Source: a bacterium D16-56
GTDB taxonomy: Bacteria; Bacillota; Clostridia; Lachnospirales; Lachnospiraceae
NCBI GenBank assembly: GCA_003611875.1
Contig: RAYY01000004.1
Coordinates: forward strand, 62,001 to 126,000
DNA length: 64,000 bases
Direction of reading: 5' to 3'
Positions 35,600-46,662 of this stretch are shown here, in pieces; within the stretch, counting starts at the first letter, position 1; every line of letters begins with the position of its first letter. The position numbers were made by a program, and so were the translations under genes. The notes beneath the pieces are model-generated. The model saw only the letters and a program-made list of their open reading frames with translations. It searched no databases and was not told the DNA's origin.

Positions 35600-36567
35600 A
35601 ATCTGGCCTCGCTTTCCTTTCGTCCTCCGCCGCGGCCCTTCTTGGGATCATTAATCCTCTGAACACGCACATCCGGTCGGGAAACCACGATCTTCGGCAC
35701 CGCCTTGACGTAGTATACGTAATCATCATCTTCAAACTGAGTATATTCTGTTCTGCTGTAATCCACTGCAAACACAAAAAAATGATAAATCCCGGCCGCT
35801 GCCAGCGCTGCCATAGTCCCTAAAATCATCTCCTGAGGAGACACCTGTACATCAAACAAATAATCCCCGGTAAATACCACTCCCATCTGGCTGATAGAGC
35901 CGAATACAATAGCCAGAATCCAGGCATAATCCACAGAGAGAAGACGAATCAAATACACCACCAGAATCCCTGCCGCACAGGCCGCTATCATCACCATCAT
36001 GGTCTGGTTCGTAACCATCGCCCGAATAAGCTGTACATATTTCTCCGTAATATCCACCGCTGCATCATTCGTCAATACCCCTGCGTTCTGCTTCACATAA
36101 TTCATAATATAATAAACTGCCACGCCGCAGCTTACCGGTATCACTCCTGCCAGACCGCCTGAAAGCCCTGCCAGAAGCGGAATGACAAAAGGAATCTTTA
36201 ATGCAAAAGCAATGGGGGTCAAAATCAGCCAATAACTGTCACGAGGCTGAAGCCCATAATATAAAAGTGCTACCAGCACCAAAAAAATCCCGGTCAACAG
36301 GGCAAATTCCATGGAAACCGAATAAATATGTCCCAAAAGCACAATCCCCATCAAGAAACTGATGGCTCCATAAGGCACAAATGCACACACCAGCGCCAAG
36401 CCCGTCAGCAGCAAAGGATTCTTCATCTTTACAAGATATCCCAGATTTCCATTCATCAGCATCAGCGCTGACAGGCTGACCAAAAACTTCACCATCACAT
36501 CCACCGGTGCTGCAAACCTTCCATAAAATGATTTTAATGTTTCCTTAAGTTCGAGAAGCGCGATCAT
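35596..36567 (-). CDS. Polytopic membrane protein upstream of cdaA
   Basis: A 323-residue protein with about nine hydrophobic helices in residues 20-270 and a soluble C-terminal tail of about 55 residues (DDDYVYYVKAVPKIVVS region, ending in a Lys/Arg-rich segment). I do not recognise a named family. The start at 36567 has AAGGAGG nine bases upstream and gives a 23-base overlap with the preceding gene. Four-base overlap with cdaA at the other end indicates translational coupling, so it probably works with the cyclase or a partner membrane complex. An ATG at 36600 is the alternative start. Confidence 0.6.
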   Translation of the reverse strand: MIALLELKETLKSFYGRFAAPVDVMVKFLVSLSALMLMNGNLGYLVKMKNPLLLTGLALVCAFVPYGAISFLMGIVLLGHIYSVSMEFALLTGIFLVLVALLYYGLQPRDSYWLILTPIAFALKIPFVIPLLAGLSGGLAGVIPVSCGVAVYYIMNYVKQNAGVLTNDAAVDITEKYVQLIRAMVTNQTMMVMIAACAAGILVVYLIRLLSVDYAWILAIVFGSISQMGVVFTGDYLFDVQVSPQEMILGTMAALAAAGIYHFFVFAVDYSRTEYTQFEDDDYVYYVKAVPKIVVSRPDVRVQRINDPKKGRGGGRKESEARL

Positions 36568-37006
36568 GACGGCTGCCCTCCTTTGATAATTCTTTCGCAC
36601 GATTCTGAAATTCGTAGCGCTTTTCCAGACGTTTCAGCTTGGCCACATAGACCTTCATACCTCGTTTTGAATATTCATAGCGTCTTCGGTATACCAGCCA
36701 GGTAATGACCAGATACAAGACCAGGCCTGCTGCATACCAAGACACGGCATGCCTTCCCATATCCATCACCTCGCGGATGTCCAAGGTATTCAAAAGCCTG
36801 TCCATATGATACAACACCCAGGTCACGGCACACAACATATAACAGATCGTATAAGAAAAAAACGAGCGGAACATATGCCTGCTGATATAATCACTTCGAA
36901 AAAAACGGTTAACTGGAAAAATCCGCTTTCCTTCCCTCTTTTCAAATAGTGCAATACCGGTCATTAACTTAATCTTATCCTCATTCAGCATATCATTTTC
37001 CACCAT
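36545..37006 (-). CDS. Small membrane protein, first gene of the cdaA operon
   Basis: A 153-residue protein with two or three hydrophobic helices near residues 45-65 and 90-112, flanked by a basic cytoplasmic C-terminal helix (KRLEKRYEFQNRAKEL). No known domain is apparent. It overlaps the next gene by 23 bases and is the first gene after the promoter at 37095-37123. Starts at 37006 or at the ATG six codons on (MLNEDK) are both possible. The role is unknown; context suggests the c-di-AMP or cell-envelope module. Confidence 0.55.
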   Translation of the reverse strand: MVENDMLNEDKIKLMTGIALFEKREGKRIFPVNRFFRSDYISRHMFRSFFSYTICYMLCAVTWVLYHMDRLLNTLDIREVMDMGRHAVSWYAAGLVLYLVITWLVYRRRYEYSKRGMKVYVAKLKRLEKRYEFQNRAKELSKEGSRHDRASRT

Positions 37007-37094
37007 CCATAAATTATCAGTTTAGTATACCATAATTTCCTTTATTAGGCTACACTTCCTACCATATTTTTTCAGATATTCCTTCTGTAATTGT

Positions 37095-37123
37095 AGTATA
37101 ACACAAAACGTCCGCCATGTAAA
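37095..37123 (-). promoter_or_regulatory. Promoter of the cdaA operon
   Basis: On the minus strand TTTACA (37118-37123), 17 bases, then TATACT (37095-37100). The -35 box lies in the loop of the guaB terminator, so the two signals are superposed. Confidence 0.6.
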
Positions 37124-37134
37124 ATATGGCGGAC
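37105..37134 (-). terminator. Terminator of guaB
   Basis: GTCCGCCAT (37110-37118) and ATGGCGGAC (37126-37134) form a perfect 9-bp stem 60 bases past the guaB stop codon. On the minus strand a short T stretch follows (GTTTTGTG). Confidence 0.7.
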
Positions 37135-37195
37135 GCAAAATTATCGTCAAAATACAACATTAGTTACTGGTTTCCTTCTATCTGTTCGTCTACGC

Positions 37196-38893
<1,698 letters not shown>

Positions 38894-38900
38894 GTTCCCT

Positions 38901-38929
38901 AGTGTAACAAATTTTTGTCCGCTTGTCAA
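38901..38929 (-). promoter_or_regulatory. Promoter of guaB
   Basis: On the minus strand TTGACA (38924-38929), 17 bases, then TACACT (38901-38906). Start of transcription is expected near 38894, giving a leader of about 245 bases. Confidence 0.8.
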
Positions 38930-38978
38930 ACACATTTTTTTCGTATAAAAAGCCCCTTTTGCATGTCAAAATCCATAG

Positions 38979-39009
38979 AAAAATGCCCGGCTCACTAAGA
39001 ACCAGGCAC
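38979..39009 (-). terminator. Terminator of the DUF6106-like gene
   Basis: TGCCCGG (38984-38990) and CCAGGCA (39002-39008) pair (one G-U), followed on the minus strand by five T. It lies 26 bases past the stop codon. Confidence 0.75.
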
Positions 39010-39034
39010 TATCCTTTATAACAGTTTCTCTTCT

Positions 39035-39541
39035 TTAATTTAAGAATACTTTTCTGGGCGCTGTCTGACGAAAGCACTGAAGCATCTTGTCGTCCGGCTC
39101 AAAAATCAGCTTTATCGTCTCTGCACCGGTACGAATCACCGCAGTATAGGTCTTCGCTCCAGGAAGCTGGGAAGAAAAATCCAAAACTTTGGAACCAGCC
39201 TGCTTATACTCATCAAGTACATGGGAACTTGACAGCGCGATCACCTGAATCTCATCCATTTTTCCTTCCCATGCACTTTTCCGCTTTGCCCGTCCAAGAA
39301 TCTTATCTATTGATAAAATCTTGTCTACATAAAGATATTCATACTCCACCCGGGAATTACGGTATAACAGATAGGTAACGCCTCCGGATACTAACAGCAG
39401 GATCATCCCGATCACATTGGTAGACAGCGCAAGGAGCACACAAATCACCGTGACCACTCCCATCACAATATTCACCACATTGGAATACATTGGAATCTTA
39501 CGCCTCACCAGGCATTCGGCATAGGAATCATTCATAAACAT
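39035..39541 (-). CDS. DUF6106-like two-helix membrane protein
   Basis: A 168-residue protein with a short N-terminal MNDSYAECLVRRK motif, two close transmembrane helices (about residues 22-60), and a soluble C-terminal domain rich in beta strands that could resemble a PH-like fold. The start and topology match the Lachnospiraceae family usually listed as DUF6106; I am not certain of the number. No function is known. It stands alone between guaB and groEL on the same strand, with its own terminator. Confidence 0.6.
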   Translation of the reverse strand: MFMNDSYAECLVRRKIPMYSNVVNIVMGVVTVICVLLALSTNVIGMILLLVSGGVTYLLYRNSRVEYEYLYVDKILSIDKILGRAKRKSAWEGKMDEIQVIALSSSHVLDEYKQAGSKVLDFSSQLPGAKTYTAVIRTGAETIKLIFEPDDKMLQCFRQTAPRKVFLN

Positions 39542-39601
39542 ATGCTCCTTCCTTTTTCTCCAGAGCCTTTCCTGATCTAATATCAGTTTTCTCTGATAAA
39601 A

Positions 39602-41245
<1,644 letters not shown>

Positions 41246-41332
41246 TTATCTGATCTTTTCTATATTTTCTGATATTTTATATTTGGTTTATTTGATTACT
41301 TACAGCCATTAATATGAACAAAACTGCTATGG

Positions 41333-41617
41333 TTACTCAATCACAGCAAGAATGTCATTCTGCTTTACTACCACAAACTTCTCATCTTCCACTTCCACAT
41401 CGGTTCCGGAATACTTGGAGAAAATAACCTTGTCCCCTGCCTTTACCTGCATAGTAATCTCTTTGCCGTCCACAACTCCGCCGGGTCCTACTGCAATTAC
41501 TTCTGCCTGCTGCGGCTTCTCCTTGGCCTGTCCAGGCAGTACGATTCCGGACTTGGTGGTCTCCTCTGCTACCAACTGTTTCAGCACAACCCGATCAAAT
41601 AACGGTACTAATTTCAT
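41333..41617 (-). CDS. groES: Co-chaperonin GroES
   Basis: A 94-residue GroES with the typical LFDRVVLKQLVAEETTKSGIVLPGQAKEKPQ mobile-loop region written here only in part: KSGIVLP is the GroEL-binding mobile loop near residues 23-29. The C-terminal half has GDKVIFSKYSGTDVEVEDE. It caps the GroEL ring. It is the first gene of the operon after the CIRCE-regulated promoter. Confidence 0.97.
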   Translation of the reverse strand: MKLVPLFDRVVLKQLVAEETTKSGIVLPGQAKEKPQQAEVIAVGPGGVVDGKEITMQVKAGDKVIFSKYSGTDVEVEDEKFVVVKQNDILAVIE

Positions 41618-41703
41618 GGATGATTCCTCCTTATTCGATTTTCTTTTTCTTTTTTCCTATATTGGGACCTGATAAAAGGTTCCTTCTTTCATGTACATTA
41701 CAA

Positions 41704-41732
41704 TTTATACCACGAGTTGTTAGCACTGTCAA
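41704..41732 (-). promoter_or_regulatory. groESL promoter
   Basis: On the minus strand TTGACA (41727-41732), 17 bases, then TATAAA (41704-41709). The -35 box lies inside the CIRCE element. Confidence 0.85.
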
Positions 41733-41746
41733 CCCTCGAGTGCTAA
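41720..41746. promoter_or_regulatory. CIRCE element (HrcA operator)
   Basis: TTAGCACTG (41720-41728), a 9-base spacer, GAGTGCTAA (41738-41746): one mismatch from the perfect CIRCE dyad (TTAGCACTC-N9-GAGTGCTAA). HrcA binding here represses groESL until heat stress. HrcA itself is not in the window. Confidence 0.95.
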
Positions 41747-41941
41747 TTTTTTGATTATTTTTTTATAAACCTTTCATTTTGTCCTCTTTTCCCTCTTTCT
41801 TTTTTCCCATTTTCATATTACAATATTCAAGAAGCAACTATCAATGAAATATTTTCCTGCATAATGGGGAAGATTAAAACCGGTAGAGCCGTTCATGCGG
41901 TCTGAAGGTTATCGATCGGTTGACAGAAAGGAGTGCTGATT

Positions 41942-42439
41942 ATGGCAAAAAAAGCAAGCAAGATTCTGATATTGGCAGCCGCCGTTGGCGCCGCTGCTGC
42001 TGGAATCTCATATTTCACGAAATATCGTTCCTTTAATAAAGAGCTGGACGAGGATTTCCATGATTTTGAAGACGACGAGGAGCCTCCGGTTCCGGACAGT
42101 ACCATGAACCGCAACTATGTATCCCTGCACGCAGATAAAGATGAATTTTTAGTAGCTGCCGGAGATGTGCTGAATGCAGTCAAGGATGCCGCCGGCGCCG
42201 CTAAAAATGTAGTGATGGATGCTGCTGCCATTGTAACAGATACCGCCAAGGACGCTATGACTGCTGCTGTAGATACTGCTGCTGCCGCCAAGGCTAACTT
42301 TACAGGCACTGCAGAGGATGTGGCTGACAAAGCTGAAGATAAAGCAGAGGATATCAAAGAGACCGCAGCGGAAGCTGCTGAAAGCACAGCTACTATTACC
42401 ATGGAAGACGATGAATTGGATCGTTCTGATATTTCCTGA
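41942..42439 (+). CDS. Ala-rich membrane-anchored protein
   Basis: A 165-residue protein. Residues 6-25 are a hydrophobic Ala/Gly segment that likely anchors it, then an acidic stretch (DEDFHDFEDDEEPPVP), then about 80 residues of Ala/Asp/Lys/Thr-rich helix with AA/DxA repeats, similar in look to late-embryogenesis or YtxH-like stress proteins. I recognise no domain. AAAGGAG lies upstream of the ATG. A hairpin terminator follows at 42487-42537. It stands alone between groESL and glnS. The role is unknown; a cell-envelope or stress role is a guess. Confidence 0.6.
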   Translation: MAKKASKILILAAAVGAAAAGISYFTKYRSFNKELDEDFHDFEDDEEPPVPDSTMNRNYVSLHADKDEFLVAAGDVLNAVKDAAGAAKNVVMDAAAIVTDTAKDAMTAAVDTAAAAKANFTGTAEDVADKAEDKAEDIKETAAEAAESTATITMEDDELDRSDIS

Positions 42440-42486
42440 TTTTTAAAACAAGCCAGAAATATGAGCAACTGCGTTTTCAAAAATAT

Positions 42487-42537
42487 AGGAGCAGAAGGCC
42501 CGCGAAGCAGACCACGCGAAGCCCTTTGCTCCTTTTT
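42487..42537 (+). terminator. Terminator of the Ala-rich gene
   Basis: AGGAGCA (42487-42493) plus AAGG pair with CCTT plus TGCTCCT (42523-42533), with an inner CGCG/CGCG stem, followed by TTTTT. It lies about 48 bases after the stop codon and before the convergent glnS. Confidence 0.75.
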
Positions 42538-42615
42538 GCTCCTGTACAGCAAGTGCTCAGACAATAGAAACCACTACAGCCTGGTCAAAGCCGTCAAGAC
42601 AAAAAACGTTGTGGG

Positions 42616-44319
42616 CTATTTTGGCAGCTTAAAGGAACTCTTCAAGGATACAATCCGATTAAATACCGGCGCACCCGGCACACTATCCCTGCAATCTGCA
42701 CAGAAAAACCCATTCCGCATAAACTGAAAGCTGTCGTAAGCCTTCGCTTCTGCCAAGGCCGGCTCCACATAACAATCCTTCACTACAATCAGAGAATTGG
42801 GATTAAGATTCAAGGATCCGTCCTCATTCAGCTTTCCCTTTTCTTCATCTACAATATTCTCATACAGACGGCACTCTGCTTTCCTGGCCGCTGCTGCTGA
42901 TACCCAGTGAATGGTTCCCTTCACCTTCCGTTCATTAAATCCCGAACCGCTCTTTGTAGCCGGATCATAGGTGGCATGAATCACCGTTACCCTGCCGTTC
43001 TCATCCTTCTCACAGCCTGTACAGGTAACGAAATATGCGCTCATCAGGCGGACCTCATTGCCTGGAAACAGACGAAAATATTTTTTGGGAGGGTTCTCCA
43101 AAAAGTCTTCTCTTTCAATATATAATTCTCTCCCAAAAGGCACCAGACGGAAACCCAGATCCGGATTTTCCAGATTATTGGGTACCTCCAGCAATTCTGT
43201 CTGCCCTTCTGGATAATTGTCAATGATCAGCTTCACTGGATCTAAAACTGCCATCATGCGAGGCTTCTTCAGCTTCAGATCCTCTCGGATACAGTATTCC
43301 AGCATGGCATAATCTACGGAGCTGTTGGCCTTTGCCACCCCTACCAGTTCCACGAACATCCGAATAGACTCAGGAGTGTAGCCGCGGCGGCGGAGAGCCG
43401 CAATAGAAACAAGCCGCGGATCATCCCACCCATCTACAATCCCGTCCTCTACTAATTTCTTAATATACCGCTTGCCGGTCACTACATTGGTCAGATATAG
43501 CTTAGCAAACTCAATCTGCCTGGGAGGATTCTCGAACTCACACTCGCGCACTACCCAGTCATATAAAGGCCGATGATCCTCAAATTCCAGGGTACAGATA
43601 GAATGCGTAATATGCTCAATCGCGTCCTCAATCGGATGGGCAAAATCGTACATGGGATAAATGCACCAGGCATCTCCTGTATTGTGATGGTTCATATGAG
43701 CCACTCTGTACAGAACCGGATCCCGCATATTAATGTTCGGACTTGCCATATCAATACGAGCACGGAGTACCTTTTCTCCATCCTGATATTTTCCCTGGCG
43801 CATTTCCTCAAACAGGCGCAGATTTTCCTCTACGGAACGGTTTCGGTAAGGGCTTTCCTTACCTGGTTTCTTAAAATCACCCCGGTATTCCCGAATCTGA
43901 TCCGCACTCAGGTCGCAGACAAAGGCTTTGCCCTTTTTAATTAAAAATACTGCGCACTGATACATCTGTTCAAAATAGTTAGACGCAAAAAACAGACGAT
44001 CCTCATAGTCTGCCCCTAACCAATGAATATCATCCAGAATAGACTGAACAAACTCTGTCTTTTCTTTTGTTGGATTTGTATCGTCAAAGCGCATATTAAA
44101 TTTGCCGCCGTACTTTTCGGCCAGCCCGTAATTCAGCAGAATGGACTTGGCATGTCCGATGTGCAGATAACCATTCGGCTCCGGAGGGAATCGGGTCTGT
44201 ACATGATCATATACGCCTTCAGCCAGATCTTTCTCTATCTCCTGCTCAATAAAATTCCTGGAAACCGTGTCCCTTTCTTCTGTGTTCTCTCCTGATGATT
44301 TCCTGTTTTCTTTTTCCAT
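42616..44319 (-). CDS. glnS: Glutaminyl-tRNA synthetase
   Basis: A 567-residue class I synthetase of the GlnRS type. The HIGH motif is in [15 protein letters not shown] near residue 48, and the second ATP motif position, MSKR in E. coli, reads TGKR ([15 protein letters not shown]). The DDPRL and CIREDLK regions are also present. It charges tRNA-Gln directly. The C-terminal anticodon-binding barrels are complete. The promoter at 44432-44460 gives a leader of about 105 bases with no T-box features visible. Confidence 0.93.
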   Translation of the reverse strand: MEKENRKSSGENTEERDTVSRNFIEQEIEKDLAEGVYDHVQTRFPPEPNGYLHIGHAKSILLNYGLAEKYGGKFNMRFDDTNPTKEKTEFVQSILDDIHWLGADYEDRLFFASNYFEQMYQCAVFLIKKGKAFVCDLSADQIREYRGDFKKPGKESPYRNRSVEENLRLFEEMRQGKYQDGEKVLRARIDMASPNINMRDPVLYRVAHMNHHNTGDAWCIYPMYDFAHPIEDAIEHITHSICTLEFEDHRPLYDWVVRECEFENPPRQIEFAKLYLTNVVTGKRYIKKLVEDGIVDGWDDPRLVSIAALRRRGYTPESIRMFVELVGVAKANSSVDYAMLEYCIREDLKLKKPRMMAVLDPVKLIIDNYPEGQTELLEVPNNLENPDLGFRLVPFGRELYIEREDFLENPPKKYFRLFPGNEVRLMSAYFVTCTGCEKDENGRVTVIHATYDPATKSGSGFNERKVKGTIHWVSAAAARKAECRLYENIVDEEKGKLNEDGSLNLNPNSLIVVKDCYVEPALAEAKAYDSFQFMRNGFFCADCRDSVPGAPVFNRIVSLKSSFKLPK

Positions 44320-44431
44320 CCTTCCAGTCCTTTCTATCCCTTACCGGTGCCTGTGCCGGGTTTTGACTGTATTGTGGGATTCTTCTGATATTTTTGCCTG
44401 AACTGTGAAAAAATCTCTCTAAGCGTTACAT

Positions 44432-44460
44432 ATTATATCACAGGAATTCCTTTTATACAA
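44432..44460 (-). promoter_or_regulatory. Promoter of glnS
   Basis: On the minus strand TTGTAT (44455-44460), 17 bases, then TATAAT (44432-44437). Confidence 0.7.
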
Positions 44461-44510
44461 CAGCAAAGAAAACGTAAGCCGTAGAGCGGATTCTCATAAT
44501 TTTGAATCAT

Positions 44511-44734
44511 AGCTATTCCGGAATGTCTACATCTGGTACAGCATTGCTTAAATTTCGGTGAATAAATTGCATAATATCGGTGTCAGCTGTGCGTCTGCGA
44601 AGCGACGGCGTAGTGGTGCCTACGTCTAGCTTCCCAGGTGTGCAGATGGCGCTGACAGCGGGTGATTGATTCACCGGAATTTAGGCAAGGCTGTACTAGT
44701 ATAACCCAGCCAAGCTGTGCTTTCCGGAATAGCT
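44511..44734. repeat. 224-bp imperfect palindrome, MITE-like hairpin element
   Basis: The ends are perfect 13-bp inverted repeats: AGCTATTCCGGAA (44511-44523) and its complement (44722-44734). A second stem pairs 44536-44563 with 44669-44696 (28 positions, four mismatches). The centre folds again: GTCAGC/GCTGAC, TCTGC/GCAGA and GAAGC/GCTTC around 44582-44655. The whole can form one long stem, as in miniature inverted-repeat elements or a large structured RNA. No direct target duplication is visible. Its right end forms the last 13 codons or so of the small gene at 44696-44938. Confidence 0.7.
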
Positions 44735-44938
44735 GAGAAATGACACACTGTAAAAGCTGTCCTCCTCATCTGCCTTGTATGCTCTGTTATAAATATCAAT
44801 AGCCATCCTTACGGAAATCTCTATGTCATGATAATAATAAAGATTTGCACTGGTATTCGTCACTACATCCTGAATCAGCAATCTCGCATCGTGATTCTCA
44901 AAAAGAACCTCATTCAGATTATTCTTCGTAATGATCAT
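44696..44938 (-). CDS. Small protein of unknown function, 3' end within hairpin element
   Basis: An 80-residue protein that starts with an ATG at 44938 after AAGGAGGTG. I do not recognise a family; it has a mixed alpha/beta look with no membrane segment and repeated Asn/Asp/Tyr residues (SANLYYYHDIEISVRMAIDI). The final residues SYSGKHSLAGLY come from the right end of the inverted-repeat element at 44511-44734, so the original 3' end was probably replaced when the element arrived. Its promoter (45000-45028) is divergent from the tRNA-Thr promoter and shares an 18-bp inverted repeat with it. Confidence 0.6.
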   Translation of the reverse strand: MIITKNNLNEVLFENHDARLLIQDVVTNTSANLYYYHDIEISVRMAIDIYNRAYKADEEDSFYSVSFLSYSGKHSLAGLY

Positions 44939-44999
44939 ATGGACACCTCCTTGTCCGCAAAGCAACCGCATCTCACGAACACTTGTTCTTTCTTGTTTC

Positions 45000-45028
45000 A
45001 TTTTATCATCAGAACATATGTTTGTCAA
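45000..45028 (-). promoter_or_regulatory. Promoter of the small unknown gene
   Basis: On the minus strand TTGACA (45023-45028), 17 bases, then TAAAAT (45000-45005). Confidence 0.8.
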
Positions 45029-45078
45029 CTATATTTTCAAAAAACCATCAAAAAAACAAAAAAATATAGTTGACAAAC
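45020..45078. repeat. 18-bp inverted repeat holding both -35 boxes
   Basis: GTTTGTCAACTATATTTT (45020-45037) and its exact complement (45061-45078) are separated by 23 A-rich bases. Each arm contains the -35 hexamer of one of two divergent promoters. It could be a regulator site for both, or a promoter duplication by inversion. Confidence 0.85.
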
Positions 45079-45098
45079 CTGGACTAGCATGGTAAGAT
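45070..45098 (+). promoter_or_regulatory. Promoter of tRNA-Thr
   Basis: TTGACA (45070-45075), 17 bases, TAAGAT (45093-45098), 39 bases before the tRNA. Confidence 0.8.
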
Positions 45099-45137
45099 AT
45101 GAAAGGTCGTTCGGGGAGAATGACAGAGAATTAAAGT

Positions 45138-45210
45138 GCTGCTGTGGCTCAGTCGGTAGAGCGTCGCATTGGTAGTGCGGAGGTCACGGGTCCGATTCCC
45201 GTCAGCAGCT
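45138..45210 (+). tRNA. tRNA-Thr (anticodon GGT)
   Basis: A 73-base tRNA with acceptor GCTGCTG/CAGCAGC, anticodon loop TTGGTAG (anticodon GGT) and T-loop GTCCGATTC. CCA is not encoded. It is followed by two tandem terminators. Confidence 0.95.
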
Positions 45211-45216
45211 TGACAG

Positions 45217-45241
45217 AAGCCTTAATTTTTAAGGCTTTTTT
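45217..45241 (+). terminator. Terminator of tRNA-Thr
   Basis: AAGCCTTAA (45217-45225) and TTAAGGCTT (45229-45237) with a TTT loop and a following T-run. Confidence 0.9.
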
Positions 45242-45266
45242 ATTTAAAAGAATAACATTTGCCAAG

Positions 45267-45300
45267 AAACCAATCAAGTTGTTTTGATTGGTTTGATTTT
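45267..45300 (+). terminator. Second terminator after tRNA-Thr
   Basis: AAACCAATCAA (45267-45277) and TTGATTGGTTT (45284-45294) form a perfect stem, followed by GATTTTTGG. It backs up the terminator at 45217. Confidence 0.7.
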
Positions 45301-45458
45301 TGGAAACGATCGCTTAGATTTTCTCCCCCTTGATTCTAAAATCCCTTCTTTATCACAAAACATCACAAAGCATTTTTCAAACCAAATTTCTCACCTCTCA
45401 AGGAACTTGGAAAAACCTCCCCACATACAGTAAATTAAAAACCTACCGAGGAATTTTT

Positions 45459-46604
45459 ATGGCTGAAAATGATACCCACTATAACGGAACTTCCAACATA
45501 ATCTCCATGCAGGCAGAACCAGTTATCCCCCTTCCCAATCCTGGTGAAGGCGGACCCGTTTATCCGGGCAATGATAATTCCAACAATGTAGAACCAGTCA
45601 TTCCCCTTCCCAATCCTGGCGAAGGCGGGCCTGTCTATCCTGGCAATGACAATTCAACTGGTGCGGAACCTGTCATTCCTCTCCCCAATCCTGGCGAGGG
45701 CGGGCCTGTTTATCCGGGTAATGACAATATGTCCGGCGCGGAGCCTGTCATCCCCCTTCCCAACCCTGGTGAGGGCGGACCTGTTTACCCGGGCAATGAC
45801 AATATGTCAGGTGCGGAACCCGTCATTCCCCTTCCCAACCCCGGCGAGGGCGGGCCTGTTTATCCAGGCAATGGAACTTCCTACCCTGGCAACGGCAATA
45901 TTACCTGGCTGCCCTCTTTCCCGTGTTCTCCCAGCTGCCCGCCTGTATCCTCCCATCAGTTTGGGCAGGTCCGCTTTTTAAATGCTTCCACCAACAGCTT
46001 TGCTGTCAATATCTCTATTGACAGTACCAACTATGCTGTCAACTCACATTTCGGCACCATCACTGGATATGACTGGATCAGTGATGGCTTCCATACGGTT
46101 ACAGTACGCCGCGCCACTGGTATGCGCAACATTCTGCTGCAGCAAAACTTTCCTTTTGTAGCCAATCAGAAGATTACCATGGTCTTGACAGATTCTGCTT
46201 CCGGCGGTCTGGAAATGATCCGTGTGGTGGATACCGGCTGCACCAATCTCCCCGCCGGTTCCGGGTGCTACCGATTTGCTAATATGGCCTATAGCGGTTC
46301 TACTTTTGACCTAATGATGTCTGGAGGCGAGACAGTCTTCCGCGGAGTCGGCTTCCAAAATGTTACTACTTATAAACAAGCAGTGGCCGGTTCCTATCAG
46401 TTCTATGTTACAGATTCCAATAACTTTGCCTTTATTCGGGAACTGCCCATTATTGTAATCGGCGCCGTTGCTACCGGTTCCGGTATCCAGCAGCCCCAGG
46501 TGTCCTTCTCTGTCAATATTTCTGCCGGAAGAAATTATACTTCTTATGTAATTGGCAACACTTGGTCCAGCGGCGGAATGCGTGTGTTAACCGTAGAAGA
46601 CTGA
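45459..46604 (+). CDS. DUF4397-like protein with 25-residue Pro/Gly repeats
   Basis: A 381-residue protein. Residues 19-142 hold four exact-length 25-residue repeats and a partial fifth, each built on EPVIPLPNPGEGGPVYPG. A Cys/Pro-rich linker (FPCSPSCPPVSS) follows, then two beta-rich domains (from about residue 165), each opening with a VRFLNAST or YRFANMAYSG strand, as in DUF4397 domains. No signal peptide or anchor is visible. Related repeat proteins occur in clostridial surface or spore layers, so a coat or surface role is a guess. The start at 45459 has GAGG upstream; an in-frame ATG at 45330 would add a hydrophobic tail that lies in the terminator region. Confidence 0.7.
   Translation: MAENDTHYNGTSNIISMQAEPVIPLPNPGEGGPVYPGNDNSNNVEPVIPLPNPGEGGPVYPGNDNSTGAEPVIPLPNPGEGGPVYPGNDNMSGAEPVIPLPNPGEGGPVYPGNDNMSGAEPVIPLPNPGEGGPVYPGNGTSYPGNGNITWLPSFPCSPSCPPVSSHQFGQVRFLNASTNSFAVNISIDSTNYAVNSHFGTITGYDWISDGFHTVTVRRATGMRNILLQQNFPFVANQKITMVLTDSASGGLEMIRVVDTGCTNLPAGSGCYRFANMAYSGSTFDLMMSGGETVFRGVGFQNVTTYKQAVAGSYQFYVTDSNNFAFIRELPIIVIGAVATGSGIQQPQVSFSVNISAGRNYTSYVIGNTWSSGGMRVLTVED
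45513..45881 (+). repeat. 75-bp coding tandem repeat
   Basis: Units start at 45513, 45588, 45663, 45738 and 45813 (last one partial). They differ mostly at third codon positions, so the protein is conserved while the DNA drifts. Confidence 0.9.
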
Positions 46605-46612
46605 TTCCTTTA

Positions 46613-46646
46613 TTTCCCCACAGGTTCTCCTGCGGGGAAATTTTTG
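46613..46646 (+). terminator. Terminator of the DUF4397-like gene
   Basis: TTTCCCC (46613-46619) and GGGGAAA (46634-46640) with inner ACAGG/CCTG pairing, followed by five T. Confidence 0.85.
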
Positions 46647-46662
46647 CATAATACAATTTTTA

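Noticed and set aside
44319..44431. T-box leader for glnS
   Set aside because: No AGGGTGG-type box, specifier loop or terminator/antiterminator pair is visible in the 105-base leader.
45513..45881. The regular 75-bp repeats as a CRISPR array
   Set aside because: The repeats are contiguous, in frame and coding, with no unique spacers.
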